DNA of 64,000 nucleotides, from assembly GCA_942493325.1 (NCBI GenBank), contig OW818689.1:3224001-3288000 (forward strand). Direction: 5' to 3'. This document shows positions 1 through 9,359 of the stretch, one piece after another (the first letter of the stretch is position 1; each line of letters opens with the position of its first letter). The notes below the pieces were generated by a model. It was not told the DNA's origin and ran no database searches. It saw only the letters and a list, made by a program, of their open reading frames with translations. The position numbers and the translations under genes are program-made. This DNA is from JAAFHB01 sp942493325. GTDB taxonomy: Bacteria > Bacteroidota > Bacteroidia > Bacteroidales > Prolixibacteraceae.

Positions 1-1626
1 TGATCCGGGATCTACGACCTTTTTTTTGGTTTCTGCAGCGGGGGTTTGTATTTCAGCTACTGCTGTTTCTTCAGGATCACTTTCGGCAGACGATTGTTTA
101 TTTTTCCGACGCCAGTTATCCTCTAATTTCCTCTTGCCCCAAATTTTTTGAAAGTCGGATTTGCCGATTCCCACCGTTGGCGTATTGTAAAAATACCACA
201 AATTCTGATTGTTGCTGACTCCGGCCTGTGACCTGTATTGTTGTGACCGGAAGTAATTCTGATCAGCCGTTTCGGAATTATCAGCCACAATTTTATCTGC
301 CTCGCTTTTTTTCAGATCAGCAATAATTTTGCCAATTATGGTATTACGTTCAGACGCGGGCATCAAGGCTAATTTTTGCAGACTATCTTCCCGGCTGATG
401 GCATTAAGATCGGTAGCCAGACGCTTTAAAGCAGAGGCGCGCGTGGTAATTTCTGCATATCCCGGATAATTGACATCAATAACGGCTACAGCGCTGTCGT
501 AATAACAGGACGATTGCTGGTATTCATCCTCTTCAAAAAATAACCGGGCAACACTCAAACTTGACAAAGCACGCTGATTCTCATTAGATGTACTGTAAAG
601 CACCGAATTTTTAAGATCTTCGATGGCATCCTGTTTTCGCCCTTCTTTGAGTGCTATCTGTGCCTTTGCAAAATATATCCGGTCACGATACTCCGAATTC
701 AACGAATTATTGAGCATCTTCTGCAACTGCTGTGCTATTTCTTCATTGTCGCCACCCTCTATTTCCATCCGCGATATTTTTGCATTGAAGGCCATCTGAT
801 AATTCGGACGCATTTTTATTACACGTAAAAATTGTGCTGAAGCCTCTTCCGGTTTATCGGTTAATGCCAGCAACTGTGCCATGATGTAGTTAATCCGAAG
901 CTTTTCGGCCCTGGGAAGGGGTGATTCCAGTGCAATCTTCAGGTGATTGATGGCTAAATCAGGCTGATTGTCCTTAAGGTAATAATGTGCCTGCGCGAGG
1001 TTGAGTTCCTGTCCTAATCGCCGCGGGAATCCCTGGTCACGCGAGAGTGAATTGAATATTTCGAGCGCCTGCGCATTTTCGCCCGTTTCGATATACGACC
1101 TGGCCATTCCCAAAAAGGCATCGTAACGGGTGGGTTGATCGGTAAATTTCCGGATTACGTAATTAAAGTTTTCGATGGCACGGTGAAAATCATGATTGCA
1201 GTAACTGGCTTTACCCATTAACACATAGCCATCGTCCACCCATTCATTGTACTCTCCTTTGGAGGCAAATTTCTTATACCGCTCCGAATTATTTGATTTT
1301 CGCCGCGGGCTTTTTGTGATGGAATGCATTAAAATCAGCTTATTGCATTTCGTGATAGCCAGTTCCATTTCGGAGGTTGCCACTTTTGAAGCTTCAGGTA
1401 AAGTGCTTTTAAAAACAGGGAGTGTACGAGTATAATCTTCGGGAATTGCTTCATCAATTCGTCGAAGCCCGTTCTTGTAGCTCTCGGTGGCATTGAAATA
1501 CACATTGTAATGGGCCGATAAATTATGAAACGCGCGGGTAGCCGGGGTGTTCTTTTTTGTCGAACATCCTGCAAAAATTCCGGTTAACCAAAGGAGAAAC
1601 AGAATAAATCTTGCGCTCTTTTTCAT
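1..1626 (-). CDS. porW: T9SS/gliding lipoprotein PorW/SprE-like (3' end outside window)
   Basis: 542 codons are visible from an ATG at 1626 and stay open to the window edge, so the C-terminus is missing. The N-terminus is a lipoprotein signal peptide with a lipobox ending at Cys21 (LTGIFAGC). It is followed by a segment of the form FHNLSAHYNVYFNATES, which is the characteristic start of SprE/PorW proteins. The rest is helical with TPR-like units (around residues 135-330) and a basic, low-complexity end near the window edge. In Flavobacterium and Porphyromonas this outer-membrane lipoprotein is required for type IX secretion and links the PorKLMN motor complex to the translocon. GldH and a cargo with a sorting domain in the same window agree with this. 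The family call rests on the N-terminal motif and TPR architecture read by eye. Confidence 0.82.
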   Translation of the reverse strand, partial: MKKSARFILFLLWLTGIFAGCSTKKNTPATRAFHNLSAHYNVYFNATESYKNGLRRIDEAIPEDYTRTLPVFKSTLPEASKVATSEMELAITKCNKLILMHSITKSPRRKSNNSERYKKFASKGEYNEWVDDGYVLMGKASYCNHDFHRAIENFNYVIRKFTDQPTRYDAFLGMARSYIETGENAQALEIFNSLSRDQGFPRRLGQELNLAQAHYYLKDNQPDLAINHLKIALESPLPRAEKLRINYIMAQLLALTDKPEEASAQFLRVIKMRPNYQMAFNAKISRMEIEGGDNEEIAQQLQKMLNNSLNSEYRDRIYFAKAQIALKEGRKQDAIEDLKNSVLYSTSNENQRALSSLSVARLFFEEDEYQQSSCYYDSAVAVIDVNYPGYAEITTRASALKRLATDLNAISREDSLQKLALMPASERNTIIGKIIADLKKSEADKIVADNSETADQNYFRSQQYRSQAGVSNNQNLWYFYNTPTVGIGKSDFQKIWGKRKLEDNWRRKNKQSSAESDPEETAVAEIQTPAAETKKKVVDPGS

Positions 1627-1660
1627 CAACGGTAAATATACAAAGAGTAACGGTTTCAGG

Positions 1661-2752
1661 CTAATTTTTTTTGACCCTTACACGTTCTGTCGGTTTTAAA
1701 TTTTCGTTACGGAAATCCAGTTGTTCGATGACATTTTGAGCCAGCTCACCGAAAGAATTTTTCACGACTGTTTCCTCAAGCCATGCAACAGGTATCCCGT
1801 TATCGCCGCCTTCCCGAATACCCATAACGATGGGGATCTGACCTAACAGGGGAATTTCCATATATTGTGCCAGATTTTTTCCCCCGTCCTTTCCGAAAAT
1901 ATAGTATTTATTATCAGGCAGTTCTGCAGGAGAAAACCACGACATATTTTCAATTATTCCAAGGACCGGGACATTTACAGCTTTGCTTCTGAACATCGAA
2001 ACCCCTTTGATTACATCGGCCAGCGCGACATCCTGAGGAGTGGTTACAATTACACTACCTGTAACAGGAAGTGTCTGAACAATAGTGAGATGAATATCAC
2101 TTGTGCCCGGAGGAAGATCGATTAACAAATAGTCAAGATCACCCCATAATCCCTGGACGATTAACTGTTTAAGTGCATTTGAAGCCATGGGACCCCGCCA
2201 TATCAATGCGTTTTCCTTTTCGCCAAAGAAGCCGATCGACAGGATTTTCACTCCATATTTTTCAACCGGGATAATCATATCACGACCCCCCACCTCTTCA
2301 ATAAAAGGTTGTGCTCCTTCTTCACCAAACATCAAAGGAATTGACGGGCCAAATATGTCAGCATCAATCAATCCAACTTTTGCCCCTGTTTTCGCCATGG
2401 CCACTGCCAGATTTACCGCGATGGTGGATTTTCCAACCCCTCCCTTGCCTGAAGCAATTGCGATAATGTTTTTGACTCCGGGTAAAACGGGAGTTTTCAT
2501 CCGGTGGATTCCCTTGGGTGTGATGGTTATATCGTATTCTGTTCCGAGATTTTTTTCGATCTCAACGGCACATATTTCAGAAAGGACCTGAATGTTCGGA
2601 TCGTCATCGCGTTGAAAAACCAGTGTAAAACTGATCCGGCTCCCTGCCGTTCTGATCTCCTGCACCATTTCAAGGTCGACAATACTTTCCTCCGTTCCCG
2701 GGAAAGGTATATTACGTAGTATATCTGTAATGTTTTTTGGCGTTAAACTCAT
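1661..2752 (-). CDS. mrp: Mrp/NBP35-family iron-sulfur carrier ATPase
   Basis: 363 aa. Residues 1-85 form a MIP18/DUF59-type domain. Next comes a deviant Walker A P-loop, SGKGGVGKST (about 101-110), and ParA/MinD-like ATPase motifs (GLIDADIFGPSIP, LLIDLPPGTSD). Proteins of this family bind Fe-S clusters and deliver them to apoproteins in the cytoplasm. The CxxC of many ApbC/Mrp proteins, usually found after the ENM motif, is absent: the sequence there reads ENMSWFSPAELPDNKYYIFG. I believe this is usual in Bacteroidota homologues, but it means cluster binding cannot be inferred from conserved cysteines. It lies in a minus-strand run with the alkyltransferase-like gene and trmB. Confidence 0.93.
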   Translation of the reverse strand: MSLTPKNITDILRNIPFPGTEESIVDLEMVQEIRTAGSRISFTLVFQRDDDPNIQVLSEICAVEIEKNLGTEYDITITPKGIHRMKTPVLPGVKNIIAIASGKGGVGKSTIAVNLAVAMAKTGAKVGLIDADIFGPSIPLMFGEEGAQPFIEEVGGRDMIIPVEKYGVKILSIGFFGEKENALIWRGPMASNALKQLIVQGLWGDLDYLLIDLPPGTSDIHLTIVQTLPVTGSVIVTTPQDVALADVIKGVSMFRSKAVNVPVLGIIENMSWFSPAELPDNKYYIFGKDGGKNLAQYMEIPLLGQIPIVMGIREGGDNGIPVAWLEETVVKNSFGELAQNVIEQLDFRNENLKPTERVRVKKN

Positions 2753-2806
2753 TCTTTCCGAATTTTAATGATTTTTTTGTATCGAACGTTATAACATCTG
2801 AATTGT

Positions 2807-3133
2807 TCACCGCAGTTCATGCATCGGGTCCCAAAAAATTTTCTCAAATTCCGCAACACGATCATTTTCCACGATTACTCCTTCGTTTTCAAGAAGTTCC
2901 TGCATCTCTTCCGGAGAGCCGAAATGGATCTTCCCCGTAAGTAATCCGTTACGGTTAACGACCCGGTGAGCCGGAACAAAGACAACCTGGTGGTGCGAAA
3001 GATTCATCGCCCAACCCACCATCCTTGACGATCCCGTCGTCCCAAGATATCGTGCAATTGCGCCATAACTGGTAACCCGACCGGGAGGTATCTGCCGTAC
3101 TACCTCAAAAACTTTTTCATAAAAGTCTGACAC
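2807..3133 (-). CDS. alkyltransferase-like (ATL) DNA-damage recognition protein
   Basis: 108 aa, the size of the C-terminal DNA-binding domain of O6-alkylguanine-DNA alkyltransferases. The helix-turn-helix/arginine-finger segment is present (GRVTSYGAIARYLG and GSSRMVGWAM). The active-site motif PCHRV is replaced by PAHRV, with Ala55 in place of the alkyl-accepting cysteine. Known ATL proteins lack this cysteine, bind O6-alkylguanine without repairing it, and direct the lesion to nucleotide excision repair. The protein is therefore a lesion sensor, not a methyltransferase. It sits 3 bp downstream of trmB and is probably co-transcribed with it. Confidence 0.9.
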   Translation of the reverse strand: MSDFYEKVFEVVRQIPPGRVTSYGAIARYLGTTGSSRMVGWAMNLSHHQVVFVPAHRVVNRNGLLTGKIHFGSPEEMQELLENEGVIVENDRVAEFEKIFWDPMHELR

Positions 3134-3136
3134 ACT

Positions 3137-3895
3137 TTATATTTTGGTAACTATGTTGTCTCTGTTGATTGAGTTACGCCCAAAACTTCTGTAATCATCA
3201 AGCCCAATCTCAACTTCAGGCTCTATAAGATCAATATTATGAGGAATATACCGTATATACTTGATCTTTTTTCCCCTTTCGAGCCACTGACGTTCGTAGT
3301 AAGTTTTGATGCTCAGTATTTCGTCTGCCATACCCGAGGCGTACAGATCATCAGTGTTCACCAGCACCCTGAATTTATTCACACCGATAGTTGCCAGTGT
3401 ATATTGATAAAGAAAGTCGCTGTCTGTTTTTAAATGAATCATCCCTTCGGGCCGCAATATTTCGCAATAAGCGTCTAAAAACCGGATCGAGGTAAGTCTT
3501 TTACGGGTCTTTTTCATCTGCGGATCGGGGAAGGTGAGCCATATCTCAGAAACCTCACCGGGATCAAAAAAGTAGTGCAGCAGCTCAATATTTGTGCGCA
3601 CAAAAGCGCTGTTCGTAAGCTCATCCGTGTGGACTTCCTTAGCTCCGGTCCACATACGCGAACCTTTTATATCGACTCCGATAAAATTCTTTTCAGGGAA
3701 GAGTTTGGCAAGTCCTACCGTATATTCTCCCTTCCCGCAGCCAAGCTCAAGAACAATCGGATGGTCGTTTTTAAAGAATTTGTTCCAGTTGCCTTTTAAT
3801 TCGAATCTCTCCTTTATTAATTCATTGTATGGCACCTGAATAACGTGGCCAAAAACATTCAGTTCTGCAAACTTGGCCAGTTTGTTTTTACTCAT
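3137..3895 (-). CDS. trmB: tRNA (guanine-46-N7)-methyltransferase TrmB
   Basis: 252 aa, a class I SAM-dependent methyltransferase. The SAM-binding motif VLELGCGKGEYTVGLA (around residues 48-63) and the acidic motif IGVDIKGSRMW are clear. The family signature LTFPDPQMKKTRKRLTS (around 120-137) contains the residues that place the target guanosine. The enzyme makes m7G46 in the variable loop of tRNAs. The N-terminus starts directly with the substrate-binding helix, as in other Bacteroidota TrmB proteins. It is transcribed with the ATL gene 3 bp downstream. Confidence 0.93.
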   Translation of the reverse strand: MSKNKLAKFAELNVFGHVIQVPYNELIKERFELKGNWNKFFKNDHPIVLELGCGKGEYTVGLAKLFPEKNFIGVDIKGSRMWTGAKEVHTDELTNSAFVRTNIELLHYFFDPGEVSEIWLTFPDPQMKKTRKRLTSIRFLDAYCEILRPEGMIHLKTDSDFLYQYTLATIGVNKFRVLVNTDDLYASGMADEILSIKTYYERQWLERGKKIKYIRYIPHNIDLIEPEVEIGLDDYRSFGRNSINRDNIVTKI

Positions 3896-3993
3896 GCGAA
3901 ATAATTACTAATTAAACAGTTAATATAATATTTAAAGTCTGAACTCTCCGTCCGATTGTCGGACTCGTCCAGGTTTTTGTTTATAGATTCAAA

Positions 3994-4072
3994 AGTGACC
4001 GGGTGACTGCAATTCAAAATTGAGCAAAACTAACGGGCCACCTTTCTTCCCTTAAAAAGTCACCCGGTCACT
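3994..4072. repeat. 15-bp inverted repeat between gldH and trmB
   Basis: AGTGACCGGGTGACT at 3994-4008 is matched exactly by its reverse complement at 4058-4072, with a 49-bp loop. Each arm is itself nearly palindromic (AGTgACC / GGTgACT). There is no clean T-tract, so a simple terminator is not obvious. It could be a degenerate REP-like unit or a bidirectional transcription end. Confidence 0.6.
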
Positions 4073-4103
4073 CCGGTTCTCACCCCGACTCGTCAATTTT
4101 GAT

Positions 4104-4607
4104 TTATGGAAATGAGTTCTCGAGTGTAATTCCAAAATCATGAATACCTTTCAGGATTCCGTCCTGGGTACGCATTCCCTGCCTGACTGAAATGGCATAT
4201 TTTCCGGTCTCGGGGAAAAAGATTGTTTTTTTATAGGGATATTTCCGATCGTAAAGATCGCCCAAACCACTACCCAACCATTCACCCGATGGTTTGGCAA
4301 GTGTGAGTTCAACCGTGTCCAACAGTTCTTTTCCGGATGGAGGAGTAATTGAAACGAAAAGCCAAAGATTACTGTAGGCATAGCGTCCCTCATTCCGCAC
4401 AGTAAATGAAAGGTCATAAACTTTTTTGGGATCAGCAATATTGACAATAAAAACCAGTGCTGTATCCTGATTCCATTCTGCCCGTTTCAGGCTGCGGTAT
4501 TCTTCCATCACCGCCCTTTTGTTACACGAAGTTAAAAAAGTGGTCAGCAAAAGCACCACGGAGAGCAGCAACAAGAAATTTCGATCACGGCGTTTGCAGA
4601 TTTTCAT
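4104..4607 (-). CDS. gldH: gliding motility/T9SS lipoprotein GldH
   Basis: 167 aa. The signal peptide ends in a lipobox (TTFLTSC, acylated Cys28). The body has the GldH pattern: acidic/aromatic strands, DTALVFIVNIADPKKVYDLSF, NEGRYAYSNLWLF, DTVELTLAKPSGEWLGSGLGDLYD, then a strand-rich end. GldH is an outer-membrane-associated lipoprotein needed for gliding and T9SS function in flavobacteria, and is present in many Bacteroidota that do not glide. Its start overlaps the end of the ricT-like gene by 23 bp, which suggests translational coupling. Confidence 0.88.
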   Translation of the reverse strand: MKICKRRDRNFLLLLSVVLLLTTFLTSCNKRAVMEEYRSLKRAEWNQDTALVFIVNIADPKKVYDLSFTVRNEGRYAYSNLWLFVSITPPSGKELLDTVELTLAKPSGEWLGSGLGDLYDRKYPYKKTIFFPETGKYAISVRQGMRTQDGILKGIHDFGITLENSFP

Positions 4608-5733
4608 TGCCTGTATTTGGTTTCCGCGTTAAAACTGGTTTCCGTCTTTTTTTCCGGCGATTTTTTGATACCTGATCAAACCTTTCAATGCTCTCCTGCC
4701 CGACCGAGTCATGATAGGTATGTCCTTCAGCCTCAAGCGCAACGACATTTTCACTGGTTAACTGAGCTATTTTCCGCCCGCTTCGGTTCAGCAGTTGAAT
4801 CTCCCTCACTTTTTCAACCGATACGGCCATCATTCCGCCTGGCTGATTATTTTCTTTTACATACCAGAAAATCCCTTTAAAAATGTCAGCCTTCAAATAA
4901 TTGTAATTTCCTTTCTCAGTTTCAATCTGAATATTGGTAGGCGGGAAATTTTTCTGAGCATCGATGTAACAATCAAGCTCATAATTAAGGCAGCATTTTA
5001 GTTTGCCGCATTGTCCGGCCAGCTTTTGCGGGTTGAGCGAAATTTCCTGGTACCGGGCTGCATTGGTGGTAACAGAAACAAAATTTGAGATCCAGGAACT
5101 GCAGCAGAGTTCGCGGCCGCAAGGCCCGATTCCCCCTATCCTGCCCGCTTCCTGCCTGGCACCGATCTGGCGCATTTCAATCCTGATGCGGAAGGTATCG
5201 GCGTATAGCTTAATTAATTGCCGGAAGTCAACCCGCTCATCAGCAATGTAGTAGAAAATAGCTTTCGTTTTATCGCCCTGAAATTCAACATCACCGATCT
5301 TCATATTCAATTTCAGCTCTTCGGCAATTTTCCGCGCTTTCAGCATGGTTGTATGTTCGATGCCTATGGCCTCTTCCCATTTCTGGAGATCAACAGGCTT
5401 GGCCAGGCGGTATATTTTCCGTAATTCGCCATCAACCATCGTTGTCTTATGACGTTTCATTTGCCTGAGTACGAGATCTCCCACAAGTGAAATCATACCG
5501 ATATCGTGTCCCGGACTTGCCTCCACAGCCACCATATCGCCGGCTTTAAGTGCTAAGTTATTGACATTCCGAAAATAATCCTTACGTGTATTTTTGAAAC
5601 GGACCTCAACAATTTCTTCAGTATTAACGGTACTTTTGACATCGTAAAGCCAGTTGTAGACATTTAGTTTTGCGCAACTTCCAACACGATCATTCGTCGG
5701 ACAGCCACGTGCAGTTTTATCTATTGTATTCAT
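4585..5733 (-). CDS. ricT: PSP1-domain regulatory iron-sulfur protein RicT (YaaT) homologue
   Basis: 382 aa from the ATG at 5733. A GTG at 5784 in the same frame would add 17 residues of unlikely sequence. The core is a PSP1 domain with two cysteine pairs in conserved settings, CGRELCCSSWISNF and CGKLKCCLNYELDCY. In Bacillus RicT these positions belong to a protein complex that binds 4Fe-4S clusters and stimulates RNA processing. In Bacteroidota the gene commonly precedes gldH, as it does here. The C-terminal 60 residues are basic and low-complexity. The exact role in this phylum is not established. Confidence 0.85.
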   Translation of the reverse strand: MNTIDKTARGCPTNDRVGSCAKLNVYNWLYDVKSTVNTEEIVEVRFKNTRKDYFRNVNNLALKAGDMVAVEASPGHDIGMISLVGDLVLRQMKRHKTTMVDGELRKIYRLAKPVDLQKWEEAIGIEHTTMLKARKIAEELKLNMKIGDVEFQGDKTKAIFYYIADERVDFRQLIKLYADTFRIRIEMRQIGARQEAGRIGGIGPCGRELCCSSWISNFVSVTTNAARYQEISLNPQKLAGQCGKLKCCLNYELDCYIDAQKNFPPTNIQIETEKGNYNYLKADIFKGIFWYVKENNQPGGMMAVSVEKVREIQLLNRSGRKIAQLTSENVVALEAEGHTYHDSVGQESIERFDQVSKNRRKKRRKPVLTRKPNTGNENLQTP

Positions 5734-5909
5734 ATCATTGATATAGAAATATTTAGACTGTCGGTCCCTGAATGGTTCCGACACGGAAAAATTTGAATGT
5801 CACAAAAATAGTGATTCTATTTCTCTTTCTGCTCAAAATTTCCGCATACACAAATTATTAGGATAAACCGAACCGGAAAAACGGTGCAATCGGGCAGTTT
5901 CCGACAATC

Positions 5910-7034
5910 CTACATCCGTATAAACTTTGAAACCTTTAAACCAAGGTCGGTGAAAATAAGCTTAGCATTGCCATTCATGGAAATGTCGGTATAAGCCTTC
6001 TCAAATTCCCGGAAAAGGTAGAGCACATTTTTCTCATTTATAAAAGGTGAAAATTTCTGTGAAAAATCATTTTCATGATCATCCATATAAACCAGGTCCG
6101 GTTCTTTAAGATTGAATAAGAAATTTTCGCGCAAAAATTCCCCGCAATATTTTAGAAATCCCATTTGTCTGACCCTCCCAATGCCGGCAATCTCTTCAGA
6201 CCAGGTAAGAATCTCCTGTAGCTTCCTGCCATAACCATTCCGCATGAGAGAGGTGAACTGATGGAAATTAAACCTCCTCAGTTCGTCGTTCTCAATGATC
6301 TCCTGCGCCATAAAATAGTTACCGCGGGCAAGTCGGGCTACCGTAACGGGATTATTGCCAGCCGACTCTGCACTTTGGGTAATTGCCTTTTGTAAATCCT
6401 CGTCCGAAATTTTTGGGACTCGGATCAACTGGCACCTCGACCGGATCGTACTTAGCAGTTTCTCTCCGGCTTCCGAAATCAGGATAAAAATCGTCTTTTC
6501 AGGCGGCTCTTCCAGTATTTTAAGAATCTTATTGGCACATGTTATGTTCATCGTTTCAGCCAGCCAGATGATCGAAACTTTGTATTCGGCTTCATACGAT
6601 TTCTGATTCAGCTTATGAATCAGATATTTGGCTTCATCAACATAGATCGATCCCTGTTTATTCTCATCTGCAATCAATTGCATCCATTTTTCGTATTGCG
6701 GGTAGGGATTCTCCAGGAAGTAATTTCGCCATTTTGTCATATAATCGCTGCTTGTCGGCTTGTCGATAGCTGCGGTTTTTATCACCGGGATGGTAAAATG
6801 AAGGTCAGGATGGATCAGTTTTGAATATTTCCGGCAGGAACTGCATACCCCGCACGAATCATTGTTTTCCTTGTGGGAGCAGTTGATATACTGGGCAAAA
6901 GCCAGTGCCAGCGCTATTTTACCATTGCCCTGCGGTCCGACGAGCAATTGGGCATGCGGTATACGAGCCTCGCTAACGGCCTGAATCAGTTGTTGTTTGG
7001 TACTCTCTTGTCCGATAACGTCCTTAAATTGCAT
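5910..7034 (-). CDS. holB: DNA polymerase III clamp-loader subunit delta'
   Basis: 374 aa from the ATG at 7034 (MQFKDVIGQESTKQQLIQAV), which is the usual N-terminus. An upstream extension to 7136 is less likely. AAA+ fold: the P-loop reads GPQGNGKIALALAFA, with Ile where ATP-binding paralogues have Ser/Thr. A four-cysteine zinc module (C-x8-C-x2-C-x2-C, around 53-67) is followed by HPDLHF, then sensor motifs ILKILEEPPEKTIFILISE and STIRSRCQLIRVP. Delta' is the stator of the clamp loader that opens the beta sliding clamp. The altered P-loop fits a subunit that does not hydrolyse ATP. The gene is divergent from pgk. Confidence 0.9.
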   Translation of the reverse strand: MQFKDVIGQESTKQQLIQAVSEARIPHAQLLVGPQGNGKIALALAFAQYINCSHKENNDSCGVCSSCRKYSKLIHPDLHFTIPVIKTAAIDKPTSSDYMTKWRNYFLENPYPQYEKWMQLIADENKQGSIYVDEAKYLIHKLNQKSYEAEYKVSIIWLAETMNITCANKILKILEEPPEKTIFILISEAGEKLLSTIRSRCQLIRVPKISDEDLQKAITQSAESAGNNPVTVARLARGNYFMAQEIIENDELRRFNFHQFTSLMRNGYGRKLQEILTWSEEIAGIGRVRQMGFLKYCGEFLRENFLFNLKEPDLVYMDDHENDFSQKFSPFINEKNVLYLFREFEKAYTDISMNGNAKLIFTDLGLKVSKFIRM

Positions 7035-7147
7035 CCGGTATAAATAATTTGTATTGGTAATGGTGAATGAGGCGCATTTATTCAATTCATTCTCCAAAAG
7101 TAGAAAAATTGTTAATAATGGATCAATTCGTTTCAAAAATCTGTTTC

Positions 7148-7183
7148 TTGTAGATGCTGTAAAACACTTTTTACCTATCTTTG
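7148..7183 (+). promoter_or_regulatory. probable pgk promoter (Bacteroidota type)
   Basis: TATCTTTG at 7176-7183 matches the Bacteroidota -7 consensus TAnnTTTG. A TTG lies at 7148-7150, but the 25-bp spacing is longer than the usual 19-21, so the -33 element is weak. The pgk start codon is about 40 bp downstream. Confidence 0.5.
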
Positions 7184-7223
7184 AAAAACAATACCCGCAT
7201 GTGCGGGATTAAATTCAGGAAAA

Positions 7224-8417
7224 ATGCAGACGATTGAGAATTATGACTTTTCGGGCAAAAAGGCCCTGATCCGGGTTGACTTCAATGTACCCCTTGATGA
7301 AAAATTCGTGATTACCGACGATACCCGTATGACAGCAGCGCTTCCCACAATTAAACAGGTGATCGAAAATGGTGGTGCAGCAATTATCATGTCGCATCTT
7401 GGTCGTCCCAAAAAAGGTCCCGAAGATAAGTTTTCGATGAGGCATCTGGTACCCCATCTTTCGGAATTACTTGGAGGTATGGAAGTTAAGATAGCTCCCG
7501 ATTGTATCGGCGAAGCGACCCAAAAAATGGCCGATGCCCTTAAGCCGGGAGAGGTACTTGTACTCGAGAACCTTCGTTTCCATCCTGAAGAAGAAGGTGG
7601 TGATGCAGAATTTGCAAAACAACTGGCGGGGCTTGGTGATTGCTGGATCAATGATGCTTTTGGAACGGCGCACCGCGCACATGCTTCAACAGCGGTAATT
7701 GCGCAGTTTTTCCCCAATGATAAATTATTCGGATATCTTGTCGATAGTGAGGTTAAAAGTCTTGATAAAGTACTCAAAGCTCCTCAACGCCCTTTCACAG
7801 CAATTATGGGCGGCTCCAAAGTATCCTCCAAAATTACAATTATCGAAAATCTCTTAAAGAGTGTTGACAATCTTATTATCGGCGGAGGGATGACATACAC
7901 TTTCGTGAAAGCCCAGGGCGGAAAAATCGGAGGCTCACTGTGTGAGGATGATTATATGCCGATGGCGCTTGACATCCTGAAAAAGGCAAAAGAAAAAGGG
8001 GTTAAAATTATTCTGGCCGTTGATGTGATTGAAGCAGATGCTTTTGCGGAAACGGCAAATACCAGGGTTGTTCCTTCAAACAATATCAGCGACGGCTGGT
8101 CGGGCCTTGATGCAGGTCCTGCAACGATTGAACTGTTCAAAAAAGTGATCAGCGAATCAAAAACGATCCTCTGGAATGGTCCGGTCGGTGTATTTGAAAT
8201 GGAGAAATTTTCTGCCGGTACCCGGGCTATCGGCGATGCGATTGTGGAAGCGACAAGCAAAGGTGCCTTTTCGCTGGTAGGCGGAGGCGACTCGGTTGCC
8301 GCTGTCAACAAGTTTGGTATCGCTGAAAAAGTATCCTACATTTCAACTGCCGGCGGCGCAATGCTCGAATATCTTGAGGGACGCGTCCTTCCGGGAATTG
8401 CGGCGGTCCTGGAATAG
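7224..8417 (+). CDS. pgk: phosphoglycerate kinase
   Basis: 397 aa, full length. The N-terminal signature KALIRVDFNVPLDE, the substrate-binding SHLGRPKKG, the hinge region MGGSKVSSK and the nucleotide-binding C-terminal LVGGGDSVAAVN are all intact. It catalyses reversible transfer of phosphate from 1,3-bisphosphoglycerate to ADP in glycolysis/gluconeogenesis. It is a single-gene transcription unit with a TAnnTTTG promoter upstream and a strong intrinsic terminator 60 bp downstream. Confidence 0.98.
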   Translation: MQTIENYDFSGKKALIRVDFNVPLDEKFVITDDTRMTAALPTIKQVIENGGAAIIMSHLGRPKKGPEDKFSMRHLVPHLSELLGGMEVKIAPDCIGEATQKMADALKPGEVLVLENLRFHPEEEGGDAEFAKQLAGLGDCWINDAFGTAHRAHASTAVIAQFFPNDKLFGYLVDSEVKSLDKVLKAPQRPFTAIMGGSKVSSKITIIENLLKSVDNLIIGGGMTYTFVKAQGGKIGGSLCEDDYMPMALDILKKAKEKGVKIILAVDVIEADAFAETANTRVVPSNNISDGWSGLDAGPATIELFKKVISESKTILWNGPVGVFEMEKFSAGTRAIGDAIVEATSKGAFSLVGGGDSVAAVNKFGIAEKVSYISTAGGAMLEYLEGRVLPGIAAVLE

Positions 8418-8477
8418 AGATGCTGATCATTACACAATTATCTGAATTCAATTCAAACTTCATGTTCAAATAAATTA

Positions 8478-8506
8478 AACCCGGGCACTAACGTCCGGGT
8501 TTTTTT
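8478..8506 (+). terminator. intrinsic terminator after pgk
   Basis: A 7-bp GC-rich stem (AACCCGG ... CCGGGTT) with a 10-nt loop is followed at once by seven T residues. It ends 13 bp before the next start codon. Confidence 0.88.
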
Positions 8507-8518
8507 ACCCGAAAAAAA

Positions 8519-9067
8519 ATGCAAAGTATTGTCGTTTCCCATGAAATATTACTCGAGCGGCTGAACATTAATGATGCGCAAACCATTTTTAATGCCATCG
8601 ATGAAAACCGTTCACACTTAGGACCTTGGTTACCTTTTGTGAACTCCACCAGGACGGTTAAAGATACCGAAACTTTTATCCACACCGTCGCTAAGAACCG
8701 CGACGACACGGGTAATGAGGTATATACGATCTGGTTTAAAGGCAGTTTTGCAGGATTGATCGGATTTCATAACACAGACAGGGTCAATGAAAAAACCGAA
8801 TTGGGATATTGGCTGATCAGCGAAATGACAGGACATGGAATCATCCGACGTTGCTGCAGCGAACTTATTAAACTTGCCTTCGAAAAATCAGGAATGAACA
8901 GAATAATAATCCGTTGTGCAACAGGCAATTCAACGAGTGAAAAAGTCGCCCGCAGCCTGGGTTTCAGTTACGAAGGGACAGAGCGGAGCGGAGAACGGTA
9001 TCACGATCTTTTTTTCGATTTAAAAGTGTTTAGTTTGTTGAAAAGCGAGTCACATAAAATAACATAA
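8519..9067 (+). CDS. GNAT acetyltransferase, RimJ/RimL-like
   Basis: 182 aa, one GNAT domain. The N-terminal strand-helix pattern and the ELGYWLISEMTGHGIIRRCC stretch correspond to motif A of the RimJ/RimL/SpeG-type subfamily. NRIIIRCATGNSTSEKVARSLGFSYEG is motif B with the typical SxxVAxxLGF. This subfamily acetylates the N-termini of ribosomal proteins or polyamines in the cytoplasm. The substrate here cannot be told from sequence. No convincing Shine-Dalgarno is visible, only an A-rich leader, which is normal in Bacteroidota. Confidence 0.85.
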   Translation: MQSIVVSHEILLERLNINDAQTIFNAIDENRSHLGPWLPFVNSTRTVKDTETFIHTVAKNRDDTGNEVYTIWFKGSFAGLIGFHNTDRVNEKTELGYWLISEMTGHGIIRRCCSELIKLAFEKSGMNRIIIRCATGNSTSEKVARSLGFSYEGTERSGERYHDLFFDLKVFSLLKSESHKIT

Positions 9068-9359
9068 TTTCATACCCTGCAAACATTGTAACACTTTAAT
9101 TGGAATTCAATATAATTATCATGTTAAATTTCCGGAAAACTTCCACTGTACAACCAATATCTTCAGGAAAATCACCTGTACCCGGAAAATAATTACTGAA
9201 GTACCTGCCAAATTCAAGATCGCTATACCATTAACCATCTGATCACTTACAATTGCCACCTATTTTTTTGCAAAGAATAAGTTTCCCCGCGTAACATTTA
9301 AATTCATTAAACGTAAGAGAGAAAATACATGCATAAATTTAACCAATAATTAAAGTATT

